The notes beneath the pieces are model-generated. The model ran no database searches and was not told where the DNA came from. It saw nothing but the letters and a program-made list of their open reading frames with translations. The translations under genes and the position numbers were made by a program. A stretch of DNA of 64,000 bases. It comes from Terebella lapidaria (Eukaryota > Annelida > Polychaeta > Terebellida > Terebellidae). How positions within the stretch are numbered: the first letter of the stretch is position 1; each line of letters begins with the position of its first letter. The DNA lies in contig OX424568.1 of assembly GCA_949152475.1 (NCBI GenBank), positions 11,197,667 to 11,261,666 on the forward strand, written 5' to 3'. Of the stretch, positions 45,365 through 58,289 are shown in pieces.

Positions 45365-48300
45365 TCACGATATTCACATTTAATGAGAGATAAATGTTAC
45401 GTGTTCTTTTCTGTTAAGTACATATATGGTACGGGACAGAAATTGTCTGTCATTTCTTGTCGTTGAAATACATATGTTGAAACATACAGAATGCTCTCGT
45501 TTTTCGAGACAGGAAATACTCACTCTTTCCAAAACACCTGATGTCAACTCCATCTCAGTTAAAACGTTCTTTAGATCAGAATATAATGTGTTCCGGAACA
45601 TACACATTTTGTAATAATCGTTTGGTCCCAGGATAAGTTATTACCCTCGCCCCGATAGGGGCATTTGGGTCTGTCCGTCTGTTTGTCTGTCTGTCTGTCC
45701 GCGCACATAACCTCCTCAAAATTTGTCAAAATCAGATAAAAACGGTCGCCATGGCAACGGAAAAAGTGAAAATCACATCATTGGCTCTAACTCCGGTTCT
45801 ATTTGATAATAATTTTTCCAACTATTTTAGTATTTTTCTCTGGCCAATTCCCGACCGTATGGTGTACGACCAATGGTCGATCGACGAGAACTCTCCATTG
45901 TCGCCCGATGTCGAAAAATTGGGGGTCACGATTACGATTTTTTGTGCCAACGACGTTTCAGTGGAATTGTCTGCGCTCATCATTCGAAGGGAAACGGTCC
46001 GATCGATCTGAAATTTATAGGGCTGGAGTGCTATGGAAGTCGCTCGGTCCCGTTCGAATTCTGTCAAAATTGGATAAAAACGGTTGTCATGGCAACGGGA
46101 AAAAATCACATAGTTGGCTATAACTCTGGTTCTAATAAATATTAAATTTTCAACCTAATTTTTGTATTTTGCTTTAGCCAATTCCCGATCATATGGCGTA
46201 CAACCGATGGTTTCAAAACCAAAACTCTCAATTATCGCCCAACGTCGAAAATTTGGGGGTCACGATTTTATTACTTGTGAGTGTTCTGAGATTCGAGACC
46301 ACATTGTGAAGCCAGTGTTTAAGTCGTTTTCGTTATGAGATGTGTCTTGATAATAGAAACATTACGGTGAAATTTTACAGCTCAATATTGGACGACTAGG
46401 TCAAGGTCACAGAAGAGGTCAAAATCGAAAAGTTGCAATGACTCCGTTTATATTCATGATTAATTTTCCCTAAAAATTTTGTAATTTTCTGTGGTCAATT
46501 CTCCATCATTTGCTATATTACCAATGGTCGTAGGATCAAAATTCCCCATTATCGCCCAAGGTCGAGAATGTATAAGGGTCATCAGCTGAAATTACCAGTT
46601 CGTAATATTCCAAGTAGTAATAATTCAGAAACCACTGAAGATATTCAATAGAATATTTTAGGCGGTATAAATCTGAGTGAGACTGCAAATTTTGGAAGGT
46701 CAGTGTCAAGGATTCAGGAAGTGGTCGAGAATATGGTCAACTTAAATAGAGGGATTGCAGGAACTACTTTTATTAATCATTAATCTTACCATGACTTTGG
46801 TATTTTTCTATGGCCAATTCCTGACCATTGGATAAATGACCAATTGTCATATGACCAAGATCCCCGATTATCAGCTTTACGTTTGATGACTAAATCTGAA
46901 GGGCGAGGGTCTGCAATCTCTGATTGTCTCCTTATTCTATTGTGCTACTTGGTTACGGTTAAGATATCTCGGAAGCACCATTTTCAAACTCGGATTGATA
47001 AATGTGCAGCCTCACAACTAAAACACGTAATTGTAATGCATCATTATATTTAAGGCTTCACGTCAGGATTTTTTTCTGGCATAGAGATACAGGCGCACAA
47101 AAAGCAGGAGAATACTCCTTGAACTGTAATTAAAATTTATTGATTTGAAAGAGAAAATACTGCCAGCCAACATTCCCAGTTGTGGAAGTGGAAACCGAAA
47201 TACATGAAATTATGTTTTGTTTTAATGGAATGTGAGCAGGTGTATTGATTCACATTCTGTCTCCCGGAGCTCATTATTCCAGCAACAACAAAAAACACTA
47301 GTGAAAATAAAGCACCTCAGATGGACAGATAATATTTTCAATTTGGTCTCTAACGTATTAAAACCACAGAAAAGAGAGCACTGTTTCAGACCATATCGTT
47401 GGCCATCATTCCTTGCACTATCAATTTAAACAGGTGTTGCTTATCGACATGCCGACAAGAAAACATGTTTCTCTAGAGGGATACCCATTTCGTTTAGGTA
47501 TACATGGTGCTTAGCGGCTCTGTAATGAGAATCGCTGCTTAGGGTAATATCTTCTCGATCTATAATTGAACGAACGTGAATCTCATTCAATAAACGAAGT
47601 TTGTACGATAGATTCCCGAAATTCATTTAGTCAGTGGTCCCGAGGTTGATTTGAGAGTTACTACAACATAAACGTTTCGTTGATGGATCAGAGCTTTGAT
47701 ATACATGTATGTATGTCAACCTATTACCGCTTATAACAAGATTTTGATTATGACAATAGAAAACCCAACAACATCCCACACTTTCGGAATAGAAACAAAG
47801 CCCAACCAAATGTTTATATCTGAAGCCACGCTGGCGTCATCAGGTATGTTAGGAACACCAAAACAGAAAAAAAATCGGACACTATGCTTTATCAAGGACA
47901 TTTCAATTGTGATAGTGAATGATAGTTTACCGACATCACAGTTTGGCTAGTAGTTACTATACATCTAAGAACCAGAATCATATTCCATAACATCATTTGA
48001 CTTAAAGATTGCACCAGGAATGGTCTTCAATTTAAATTATCCTGATCACTGGTCAGAAAGGGGACGAGTATCTTGCAATATGTAATTTCTATAATATTTG
48101 GAATATGGTCAATTTAATGTTGTTATAAAAATATGTGGTAAACTTTTTTGCTGCAACGAAAGAATTTTCAGCAGTCTGCAATTTCAGAGAAACACTCGAG
48201 AGAAACCATGATTGATTATGATAATGAAGATTAATGTTCAGTCGTTGACACGAGCAAACGACCCATTCAATAACCGGGCAAGCAATCTGGTGCGAATCCC

Positions 48301-49200
48301 TTCAACTGTTTATATTTGTCAACCAAATTGGTGGCTGGTTAGATGACGACAGACACAAAAATTTACCGGCCTTAATTTCTGATCGAGCCAGGTTCTGAAC
48401 CCAAGCAGTTTGTCAACTTCAATTTGTCTGCGCATGGCCTAAATCATTCCCTGCCTTCGTTTATTTTTCTGGCGGATTCTAGTTATTAAGCTGTAAATTA
48501 TGTTGAGAAGCCCAGAGTGAGAGCTCCAAGGACGATGAGTCATTCTTGATGTGCAGCATTATTACAAAAGCAGGAAATTGTGTGCCACTTTTTTATTTGC
48601 AATCCGTGGGTGATTTCTTTTATCGTTCACTTTTGTGCACTAAATATACGTAGATCATTCGACGACAGTAGATCTGTCAGAACTATCTAACTATTTTACG
48701 AGGCCATTCAAAATGTCAATTGTCATGCTATAAACTCAGAGATTCTGTCAGAAGACACATGGTTTCGAGCCATACGAGTGTATGTGAGCGATAGCGTTTT
48801 GAAATTACCATATGATTCATTTAACTCTCAGGAAAAGCCTCGCAGTTGTAAGTAAATCATGCAACACCGGAATACGATATCCTTGTGGATAGATAATACA
48901 TCATTACTTGGAAGCAAACGGTTGCGATATACTTTCGATGATTTTGTTTCCGGGTCCAATATCCGCATTTCCCTGATGAACAATGTTGCTATTGTGAAAA
49001 GACAAAGAGACAGTGTGAATTATAATTGTTGTCTTGCCAGCTTGGTGTGCAGAATACTGTGTCTTCTCATGTGGCTTCCTAAAAGCAATGCCAGTGATGA
49101 TGAACTCGGTACATAATTCTACTAGTATTTTGTTACACGATACAACAATATTCACGCTCAATGAGAGATAACCGATGTTGTTTCTGGCAAAATTGGCACG
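45365..49200 (+). repeat. Macro-repeat copy 3 (short, diverged)
   Basis: Starts like position 1 and follows copies 1 and 2 through the first submonomer (to about 49120), then passes directly into ACGATACAACAATATTCACG, a diverged start-of-unit block, so submonomers two and three are missing. It contains a Helitron-like insertion (45642-46933). It has the uninterrupted sites for the giant element (47590), the truncated retroelement (48350) and the LINE (45580). Confidence 0.8.
45642..46933 (+). mobile_element. Helitron-like non-autonomous element C, copy 1
   Basis: Starts TTACCCTCGCCCCGATAGGG, has a (CTGT)n microsatellite (45668-45700) and two core units of about 335 bp, and ends with the complementary GGGCGAGGGTC, a GCAATC-tct-GATTG hairpin and CTCCT. 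The empty site GATAAGTTATTATTCTATTG in copy 2 shows insertion with no target duplication, the mark of rolling-circle transposons. Core units carry GTCGCCATGGCAAC (45745) and GTTGTCATGGCAAC (46083). ORFs here have no recognisable domain. Confidence 0.8.
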
Positions 49201-50304
49201 TAATAATATTTACATTTCATTGTTTTTCATTGGAATAGAGAGCACAAAAATATGACGACCGTCTCGAATCGAGTGTAACTATTCAGGTCTAAAATTGGCA
49301 ATGGGTGAGTCCTGAACTGGGGAGGGGGGGTGATCAGGTCTTCATGGTGGGTACCAAACGTGAAGCAGGGATGCTCATTCATCGCACAACACTTGGTGCT
49401 ACCTCCTCATTATCGAGTCAATTTAGGCATTTCTGATAAGAAAGTGAAGTGTCTTTCTGGAGTAACAAATCTCATAACTCGGCCACACTACAAGTAATTC
49501 TCGGAAAGTACTTAAAAACGTATCGTACTAATTGGATAGTTTCAAGGAATGTCCATGACCAATGGAGGGAGACGTACGGCAGTGTTTTTGTGCACCATGA
49601 CCTGCAGTAAATATTGCTATACCGTTATTTTTGAGCACGTTCTCTCGAAAATGACCGCGAGTAAATAGTAAACCTCTGTTAACGCTCTCAACAACCAGAA
49701 AGGTAATTCTATGGTCCTCCATAACCGAGTGTTACTCTCAGCCTGTGACCACACGAGCAAGTGCAAATCACTTGACAATGTTATTTGACACTCATGCTAC
49801 TGAGTATGATAAATAAATATCAATCGCTACCTAGAAATGACTTTACGACTGTTGTTAGTACTTAGCAAATTTAACTCAAGTATTATTATGGCTTATTATT
49901 ACCACTTACGACGGAATGTATCATGGTGGCATGATACATGAAAGTATACAAACTATAGCTTCATCTACACCAAATATGGAATAAGATCATGACATAGTCA
50001 TCAACCCACCAACATCATGGCATAGTAAAGAGTGAGGAAACGCAATAAAATTGTGTTTATTCTTTGACATCAAGATCTACACACTTCAGACGTACGTTTT
50101 CGACAGGCGTTTACTAGCGGTATTGCTAATACAATACTCAACAGTGTCGGCTTCACGATTCGGCATCACCGTCCCCATGTCTGACGGGACTTTCGCGTGC
50201 GAACATTGAGAATGACAATTAGTATGGGGTATAATTGTACTTGTACTTGATATGTTTCAGTAGTTTATCGTTAGGAAAACATGTGGTTTATTGGCATCAG
50301 GTAA
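49201..50304. other. Unassigned spacer
   Basis: No gene, RNA or repeat recognised. A G-run lies near 49323. A 64-codon ORF at 49528-49722 has no recognisable domain. Confidence 0.5.
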
Positions 50305-52050
50305 TTACCCTCGCCCCGATAGGGGCAGAGGGTAATGTAATTGGGTCTGTCCGTTTGTATGTCTGTTTGTTTGTTTGTCTGTCTGTCCGCGCGCATAACT
50401 TGAAAACAAATGGTCCGATCTACCTGAAATTCATAGGAATGAAGCAGTATCACCGTGGCTCGGTCCTCCTCATTTTCTGTCAGAATCGAATAAAAAGTGT
50501 TGCCATGGCAACGAAAAATGTGAAAATCACATATTTGGCTATAATTCTAGTTCTAATCAGTATTAATTTTTCCAACTAATTTTGTAGTTTTCTCTGGCCA
50601 ATTCCCGATCCTTTGGTGTACGACCGATGGTCGTACGACGAAAAGTCTCCATTATCGCCCAATGTCGAAAAATTGGGGGTCACGATTTTGGTTATTTTTG
50701 GCCAGCGACGTTTCAGTGCAAATTTCTGTGCTCATAACTCAAAGGCAAACGGTCCGATCGATTCGAAATTTATTGGGCTGGAGTGCTATGATAGTGGCTC
50801 AATCCATTTCAAATTTTGCCAAAATCGGGTGAAAACGGTTGCCATGGCAACGGAAAAAATAAAATCACATAATTGGCTCTAACTCCGGTTCTACTTGATA
50901 TTAATTTTTCCAACTATTTTTGTATTTTTCTTTGGCCAATTCCCGATCGTGTGGTCTACGATTGATGGTCGTACGACGAAAAGTCTCCATTATCGCCCAA
51001 TGTCGAAAAACTGGGGGTCACGATTTCGGTTATTTTTGGCCAGCGACGTTTCAGTGCAAATGTCTGCGCTCATAACTCAAAGGCAAACGGTCCGATCGAT
51101 TTGAAATTTATAAGGCTGGAGTGCTATGGTAGTGGCTCAGTCCCTTTCAAATTTTGCCAAAATCGGGTGAAAACGGTTGCCATGGAAACGGAAAAAAGAA
51201 AATCACATAATTGGCTATAACTCCGGTTCTAATCAATATTACATTTTCAACCTATTTTTGTATTTTTCTTTGGCCAATTCCCAATCGTATGGCGTACAAC
51301 CGATGGTCTTAAGACAAAAACTCTCAATTATCGCCTCAGGTCGAAAATTTGGGGTCACGATTCTATGACTTGTGAGTGTTCTGAGATTCGAGACCATATT
51401 GTGAAGCCAGTTATCAATCTATTTAAACCGTTTTCGTTCATAAAATGTGCCTTGATAATATAAACATTACGGTGAAATTTTACAGTTTAATATTGAACTA
51501 TGAGGCCAAGGTCACAGAAGAGGTCAAAATCGAAAAGTTGCAATAACTCCGTTTATATACATGATTAATTTTTCCTAATATTTTTGTATTTTTCTGTGAT
51601 CAATTCTCCATCATTTGCTATATGACCAATGGTCGTACGATCAAAATTCCCCATTATCGCCCAAGGTCGAGAATGTAAGGGTCATCAGCTGAAATTACCG
51701 ATTCATAATATTACAAGTAGTAATAATTCAGAAACCACTGAAGATATTCAATAGAATATTTTACGCAATATAAATCTGGGTGAGTCTGCAAAGTTTGGAA
51801 AGTTAGTGTCAAGAATTCATTCTGTGGTCGAGAATGTGGTCAAAATAGAGAAATCGCAGGAACTCTACTTTTATAAATGATTAATTCTCCCATGATTTTT
51901 CTATAGCTAATTACCGACCATTTGATATATGACCAATTGTCGTATGACCATAATCCCTGATTATCGCCCACATTGAAAATACAAAGGTTATTAGCTTTAA
52001 TTTTAATGACTAAATCTGAAGGGCGAGGGTCTGCAATCTCTGATTGTCTC
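50305..52050 (+). mobile_element. Helitron-like non-autonomous element C, copy 2 (longer)
   Basis: Same start as the copy at 45642, but with an added palindromic GGGGCAGAGGGTAA giving a full terminal hairpin, then (TGTT/CTGT)n and three core units of 338 bp. X-box palindromes GTTGCCATGGCAAC occur at 50499 and 50838 and a variant at 51176. Ends GGGCGAGGGTC, GCAATCTCTGATTGTCTC. The downstream 51380-52030 part parallels 46275-46915 of copy 1. Confidence 0.8.
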
Positions 52051-53265
52051 GTTGTACCTGTAAAGATGTACTTGACACCAGGACAGGCTTATGTAGGACA
52101 GGATTATGACGGAGCTATTACCAATAGCAGAGTTTTCAGATGTGAGTAAAAATTGTAAGAAGCAGAAACTGGAGCAAATATTTCGGGTACAATTCTATTC
52201 CCATGCACGTTCACTGGAACGTGTAAAGCATATAATTTGCGTCCCCAGAGGACAACCACGACAGGGATTGAGATAAAGATGTGAAAGTTATATTACAGAA
52301 ATACATGGTGATAGCGTGAGTTGTAATATGTGCGAGTTCAGAATCCCACAGGACTCGGTCGGTGTCTTCTCAGGAAGCCAGTTTGAGGTGCAAGTAACAC
52401 TGGTGGTGAATGTGATGGGTTAGTATCAAACCGTGATCACATTGCTCAAATCCCCACCGAGATATGCCTCAAGTTTTGCTTTGTTTATGTTTTCCAATGA
52501 ACTTGTGACATGGTTTTGGTGGCCTGTCATTTTTCTCGCAAGTTACCTGAAACTCAAGGGGTACTGATCAACCTATTAGCACCAAGACAACAAAAATGTG
52601 TTGATGTCTTTGAAAGATCTGAAGCAAATGCGGACCAAATAGTGCAGGTTCTTAGCAAAAAAAATGTTCACATTGTGATAAAAGCATGAAACTTTGCAGA
52701 GGGGTAGCGTATCACTCACTGATCAATATAAGCTAGGGAGCCATTCTCAAGGCTTATTTTCGAACATAGTACTGATTATTACTACTGTTTCTGGAGACCC
52801 TTCGCTGGCAAATATGGTTTTCTGGGCCGTTTTAAAAATGGCTGCCGTTGAAAACTCTGAAATCATGTTTTGGGTTATATCTCAGCTTCTGTTGCAGGTA
52901 GAGACATGGTTTTGGTGTCCATACCTATGTTTTTGATACTGGAGAATCCAATTTTATCAATACTGAGTACCTGTGACTGTTGATTGCTTCAGAATTACGA
53001 ATGGCTGACAATGAAGCTGGCGAAAAGCACATTTCCAACCATGGTGCGACTAATATAAGTAGAAATCCTAAAAGAGGGCAGATTGATAGTAAGAGCAGTT
53101 CCATTCCCACATATCAAGCTCAAAAGACAAGAATCAATTTACAGAATTAGTGCCAAGGTGGATTCGTTTGAATTCCTGGATGCATGACTCGATGATGAAT
53201 GCGATGCTCGTTTGTGGTCTCTGGAAATATTGCATTTTCCTGACATTTACCTAGTAATGTGTAAG
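52051..53265. other. Unassigned spacer, possibly old repeat cores
   Basis: No gene recognised. ATGGTTTTGGTGG (52512) and ATGGTTTTGGTGT (52907) blocks and a GTTTTAAAAATGGCTGCCGT stretch resemble worn tandem monomers of Helitron-like cores. Short ORFs show no domain. Confidence 0.4.
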
Positions 53266-53269
53266 TAAC

Positions 53270-53455
53270 AATCTATTACCACCAATACAGCTAAATCTTG
53301 ATGATTCCAATAACAAACGTAAAGTACAACATTTTGCAATAGAAACAAAGCCCGACCAATAGTTTATCAAACGACACACTGGCGTCATCAGGGGCAGACA
53401 GTGTGTTAGATGTAGTTGTTTCTACTGTACACCTGGTGGAATTAGCCTACTAAAA
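53270..53455 (-). repeat. Family X fragment
   Basis: On the minus strand reads CATCAGGGGCAGACAGTGTG-type sequence back to AATCTATTACCACCAATAC at its 3' end. The single partial unit begins at the GTACACCTGGTGGAATTAG block. Confidence 0.7.
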
Positions 53456-54485
53456 AATATGGTGAAAAATACAAATGAACTAGTATTTAGGGTCTGCAGA
53501 AGCCAACATTATCAGTTGTGCATGGAATGCAACAGTTTTTACTTCATAGAAATCAAATCCAAGATGGCCCTCACGGCCAACAGATAATTTCTGAATTTAA
53601 GCAAGGTCTCTGCATATAAATTACCAGTAATGATAAAACTAAACAATCCAAAAATAGACCAGTACGGATCCTGTAATTTCCCTTCTACTGCATTGGAATC
53701 ACCATAGAATGCCATTTAAGATCACTTCTACCACGTGTTTGTTGATCTTATCAGCTGCCATTAACATGGGAAATACCTCTGCCTCAACAACCATGCATCA
53801 GTTTTGTTCTGCGTGGCAAATGGAGCATGTTCATTGTTGATTAGTTTCCGGTTGACACAGGAGTTGCCTCTTATGTATGATACAGCAATGACATGTGATT
53901 TGTTTGTCCAGAACGATATGACAGTTACTTGAAACCAATGCAGTACCTCAAGATAAATGTTCCATGCCAATGATAGCTTTGACCTCTAGTCTCAAGAATG
54001 ATTACACGGCAAATTTGGAATGGCATTTACATGTATACATTCCAAGTTAGACCTTTTTGCAAAATTGACCAGGGTTTGTGCAATGACATTTGACATCAAG
54101 AACAAAGACATCCCTGACACAAGATATTGTGGTTAACATTGGAAAATTATCGCCGTCTTTCTCATTCCATCCGTGCCCTGTAGGGTTTTGAACAACCACT
54201 AGTGGTTAATGGGCTCTCTAGTCCCTGCGCATACGAGGTTACGAGGTCCATGTTGATATCATAAATAAATGTTGATATCATAAATAAATAGATTCAATGA
54301 AGTACAGCTCACAGACCAAATGTATCATCACAGACCAATTGCATCGTCTCAGCTCAGATGATACTAACATATGAAGGAGGACGCGCTGTCAGATCCAGTG
54401 AATGCATGAAATAGGATCATGAATTTATCACTGATGACATAAACGTTGCCCTTGTAGGACTGAAGCTTCTCTTTCACAAGATCAG
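53456..54485. other. Unassigned spacer
   Basis: No gene or repeat recognised apart from a short ATAAATGTTGATATCATAAA direct repeat near 54258-54290. Confidence 0.5.
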
Positions 54486-54489
54486 TCAT

Positions 54490-55345
54490 ATGTATGTATC
54501 AACCTATTACCGCTGATAACCAAATTTTGATGATGCCAATAAAAAAACTTAATATCAAAAACATTCAGAATAGAAACAAAGCCCGACCAAACATTCATAT
54601 CTGAAGCCACACTGGCGTCATCAGGGGCAGACAGTGTGTAATTATAGTTGTTTCTACTGTGCACCAGATGGAATTAGTGTACAACTGCCCAGCAACTTAT
54701 CAAAACAATTTGAAATCCGAAACAAACCCCGTGAAATAGGTGTATGACAAGTACATAAGTACCCAATCACAAGCCAAAAGGCTACTGAGTTGATGGTGTC
54801 CTCGGGGACAGAATTAACGTCCACCAGCAGTGAAACCGGCTCAGTGGTAGAAATGTATGTATCAACCTATTACCGCTGATAACCAAATTTTGATGATACC
54901 AATAAAACACTTAATATCAAAAACATTCAGAATAGAAACAAAGCCCGACCAAACATTCATATCTGAAGCCACACTGGTGTCATCAGGGGCAGACAGTGTG
55001 TAATTATAGTTGTTTCTACTGTGCACCAGATGGAATTAGTGTACAACTGCCCAACAACTTATCAAAACAATTTAGAAATCCGAAACAAACCCCGTGAAAT
55101 AGGTGTATGACAAGTACATAAGTACCCAATCACAAGCCAAAAGGCTACTGAGTTGATGGTATCCTCGGGGACAGAATTAACGTCCACCAGCAGTGACACC
55201 GGCTCAGTGATAGAAATGTATGTATCAACCTATTACCGCTGATAACCGAATTTTGATGATGCCAATAAAAAACTTAATATCAAAAACATTCAGAATAGAG
55301 ACAAAGCCCGACCAAACATTCATATCTGAAGCCACACTGTATATG
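54490..55345 (-). repeat. Family X tandem array, 363-bp units
   Basis: Two full units and a part-unit with exact 363-bp spacing (AACCTATTACCGCTGATAAC at 54501, 54864 and 55227). Each unit contains TTTTGATGATGCCAATAAAA, GAAACAAAGCCCGACC, TCTGAAGCCACACTGGCGTC, CATCAGGGGCAGACAGTGTG and CTCGGGGACAGAATTAACGT. A TATGTATGTATC-like tail marks the 3' end on the minus strand. Few differences separate the units, so the array is young. Confidence 0.85.
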
Positions 55346-56540
55346 TAATGAATTCCTGAAACAAGTGAATTTGGAAATCTAAAACAACACATATGAAATA
55401 GGTATGTAATACTATTACAATAAAAATTTATAAAACATTACTTTCCATTTCACTGTTGACTTCACGTATTCCAATTGGCATGTGACCTCTTACCCGATAA
55501 CAATCATGGTACAGAAAAATGTCTATCTTAGCATTCCTTGTAAACCAGGTCTTCACATGAGAAGACCGACAGGAAAGTGTCCGTGTATCGATGTCCTGGT
55601 TCGCAATCTGGGTCCTTTGTAATCAGGTGCACCTCATTGTGCACTATCAATATTCTGTTTTACTGGACCAAATCCGTGCAAACAAATTGCGAAATTATTC
55701 TAACCATGATAAGCTGTTAACGATGCTTAGAAACGCCGCTGTTCATGTATGAGAACACTGACAGGTCACTCCAGCAAATACTCAAGTAGGAAGGGTCCAT
55801 GTAGATAATACGGGATCTAAATATAACGTAAAGCTGATTGTCCGTGGCCGTGGTAAAGGGTAGCATTGTAGTTTATCACCTAATCTCATTGTGTTCACAT
55901 GTTGAAACACATCGTGGCGAAACCATCCCAGTGCACTAAATAATACTTAGTGCAGACATAGTCCTTCGATGTCTTCTATGGAAATATGAACGAACGTATC
56001 TCTTATTTAACTATAAAAAGCTACTGTAATTCCAATAATTGCCTAATGTTAGCATGTCACTTATGAAAATATTTATGGCAAAAATGTCTGAACACCTATC
56101 ATATGGGGTTCAATAATATCGCGTGTACAATTCGTTGCGCTATACATTCTACAAAATATAGCCACCCTGAAGGTTCAATTATACGAGAGATAACCTGATA
56201 TTGCCGAAAGAAATGAAGGGCATTCATTTCAAATAAGAATCGTGGAATAAGATAAAGGTACAGTCGTTTGATAAATGTGGTGCACAGCAGACGTTTTGCT
56301 CATTTTCAAAGAAATTGAATTTTGTTCACTTTAGGGCGTATTAGACCTGACTGATATTTCATAAGTATTAGTCTGGAAGTTGTTTTCTGCACGACGATAT
56401 TTGGTATCTTTATTAATACACAACTGGCACCTGAACACAAAACCTACGAATATATCTATATTGACAGTCTATGCACATTTGATTCACGATCATTTTCGTG
56501 TCATGTGATTTTTCTGTTGATGGGTTTCGGAAGTAGTCAT
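55346..56540. other. Unassigned spacer
   Basis: AT-rich with no ORF above the noise level and no recognised repeat. Confidence 0.5.
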
Positions 56541-56872
56541 GCTACTTAAGAAATTCTTGGACGTTATCATGATCTGGTTGATAAATACAGCAAATCCATG
56601 TCTGCCATGCAACTAGATCTATTTTCATGTTAATTTTGGGGAATTCATGACGGGTGCCACTAGTGGGGCATGAAATGCTCACTCTTTCCGGAACACCTGA
56701 TTTCACCTCCTAATGGCCATTTTTGGGGGTTCATGAGTTTCCCTGTCATTTTTGTTTTCTCTCACTTCGTATGCCTGATATGACTTTCTGTCCCCGGACT
56801 ATGAGATTGGGTAACGGACCCTGTTTTGTTTGCTCGGAATACTTGATACTGGGTATTGATTCCACGTCTATT
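56541..56872 (+). mobile_element. Second 5'-truncated retroelement copy
   Basis: From TTAAGAAATTCT (about 56545) it matches the copy at 26129-26660 to the shared end CCACGTCTATT with few differences. It keeps the last 30 codons or so of the RT protein tail and the whole 3' UTR. The flanks differ entirely from the other copy, so this is an independent insertion. A target duplication is not clear. Confidence 0.85.
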
Positions 56873-57037
56873 AATCATAAAACTTCTCAATAACATGCAA
56901 TCGGTTATAATTACATCTTCCAGACGTGAAATCTTGCATGTGTTGGCAGTGTCTCAGTAAGCGAAGGTTGAGAGGATATGAATATATGTAAGAAATATGA
57001 ATATCAACAATACCCTGCATTCCTACTTGTGTATTTA

Positions 57038-58165
57038 ATTGTGGTGATTCTCTGTGACAGCTCTGGCCCCAGTGCGAATCTGTGTCCAGGACGAATTTGC
57101 CATTGTAGACTGGCAAAACTAGCACTAGCTGTGACAACTCTGATGCTAGTGTTGCCAGTCAAAAATGGCAAATTCGACATGGACACCGATTCCTCTGACA
57201 TCGCACTGGGGGCGGAGCTGTCACAAATACAAGTTAACAGAGAAAGAAGCATCTCCTACGCCAGCTGCTTGCTGACACCCATCCAGTGTCGTTATTGCAC
57301 GACATGGACACAACATGAATGGAAAATCCATTCAGACCAGGGACGTAATTTTGAAGCATCACTGTTTCAGGAACTCTGCTCCTGGCTATCACCAAAACCA
57401 GGGCAACTCCCTACAAACCCTGTTCTAATGTTCAGGTAGAACGCTATAACACCACCGTGTTACAGACGATCAGGTGCTGCCTCTCCATGGCAATTCGCGG
57501 TACAGTAAACCGTAGCACGAGCTTCACACCCAACTTTATGATGTTGCGGGGGAGAGATCTCCATTCCTGGAGACCTGCTAGGTATCACATCATTGAACAA
57601 CAAAGGCGACTCGAGATCTCACAATCTTCAGAAAACAATCTTCAAAAACAATCTATCAGCGGGATAGATTGAAAACTGCACATGCCATGGCCTGAGAGTC
57701 ACTGGACAGCTCCCAAATAATCATGAGGCGCTATTTTGACCAAACTCCACGGAAACGTGGGCGATATTGTGTACAAGGTCGACTCACTCAACAAGTGGGA
57801 GTGAGCCAGGAGTTAAAACCTGTCTATCTGGTCACGAGCGTGTTGTCTCCCGTTGTCTGTCAGATCACTGATTGGCTGAAACAGCAAGTGGTACATTATG
57901 ATAACTCTGAAGACATCTATGTGGATTTGACAAAAACGACACTCCCTGTTCCAAGCAGAGATTGCAACTGAACAAGTAACCGCTATGGGCGTCGAATAGG
58001 CTGAGGAAAACGGGGAGTTGGGGCTGACGGAACTCTTTGCTGAGTCAGAAGAAATAGTTGCAATCAAAGACGGTGCGAGCAGCTCCAAGGTGAACCTGAA
58101 TGTTCCCTGTGTGTCAAGCGGGAGACGAGTCACACTTTAACACCTGCAGGATTATGTCTCCTACT
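57038..58165 (+). mobile_element. Ty3/gypsy LTR-retrotransposon pol fossil
   Basis: A decayed 3' part of pol. Recognisable pieces in order are an RNase H stretch (FDMDTDSSDIALGAELSQIQ, about 57172-57231, then a YASCLLTPIQ block), an integrase core stretch (HSDQGRNFEASLFQELC, about 57336-57386; IRGTVNRSTSFTPNFMMLRG, about 57490) and an integrase C-terminal stretch (QQVGVSQELKPVYLVTSVLS, QQVVHYDN, about 57795-57905). It has several breaks and is not functional. No LTRs or gag are seen in the window, so it is old or truncated. The RNase H part also occurs as an inverted copy just upstream (57040-57137). Confidence 0.75.
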
Positions 58166-58289
58166 AATTAAGTTACGTGACTCATTTCTGGCTAAGCCCA
58201 GTTGGTTCCATACTAACCTATTTAAGGCAAATTACAATTAACAAGTTCTTACTCAGCAAATAATAACGGTAACGGAAATTGTGTTCTTA

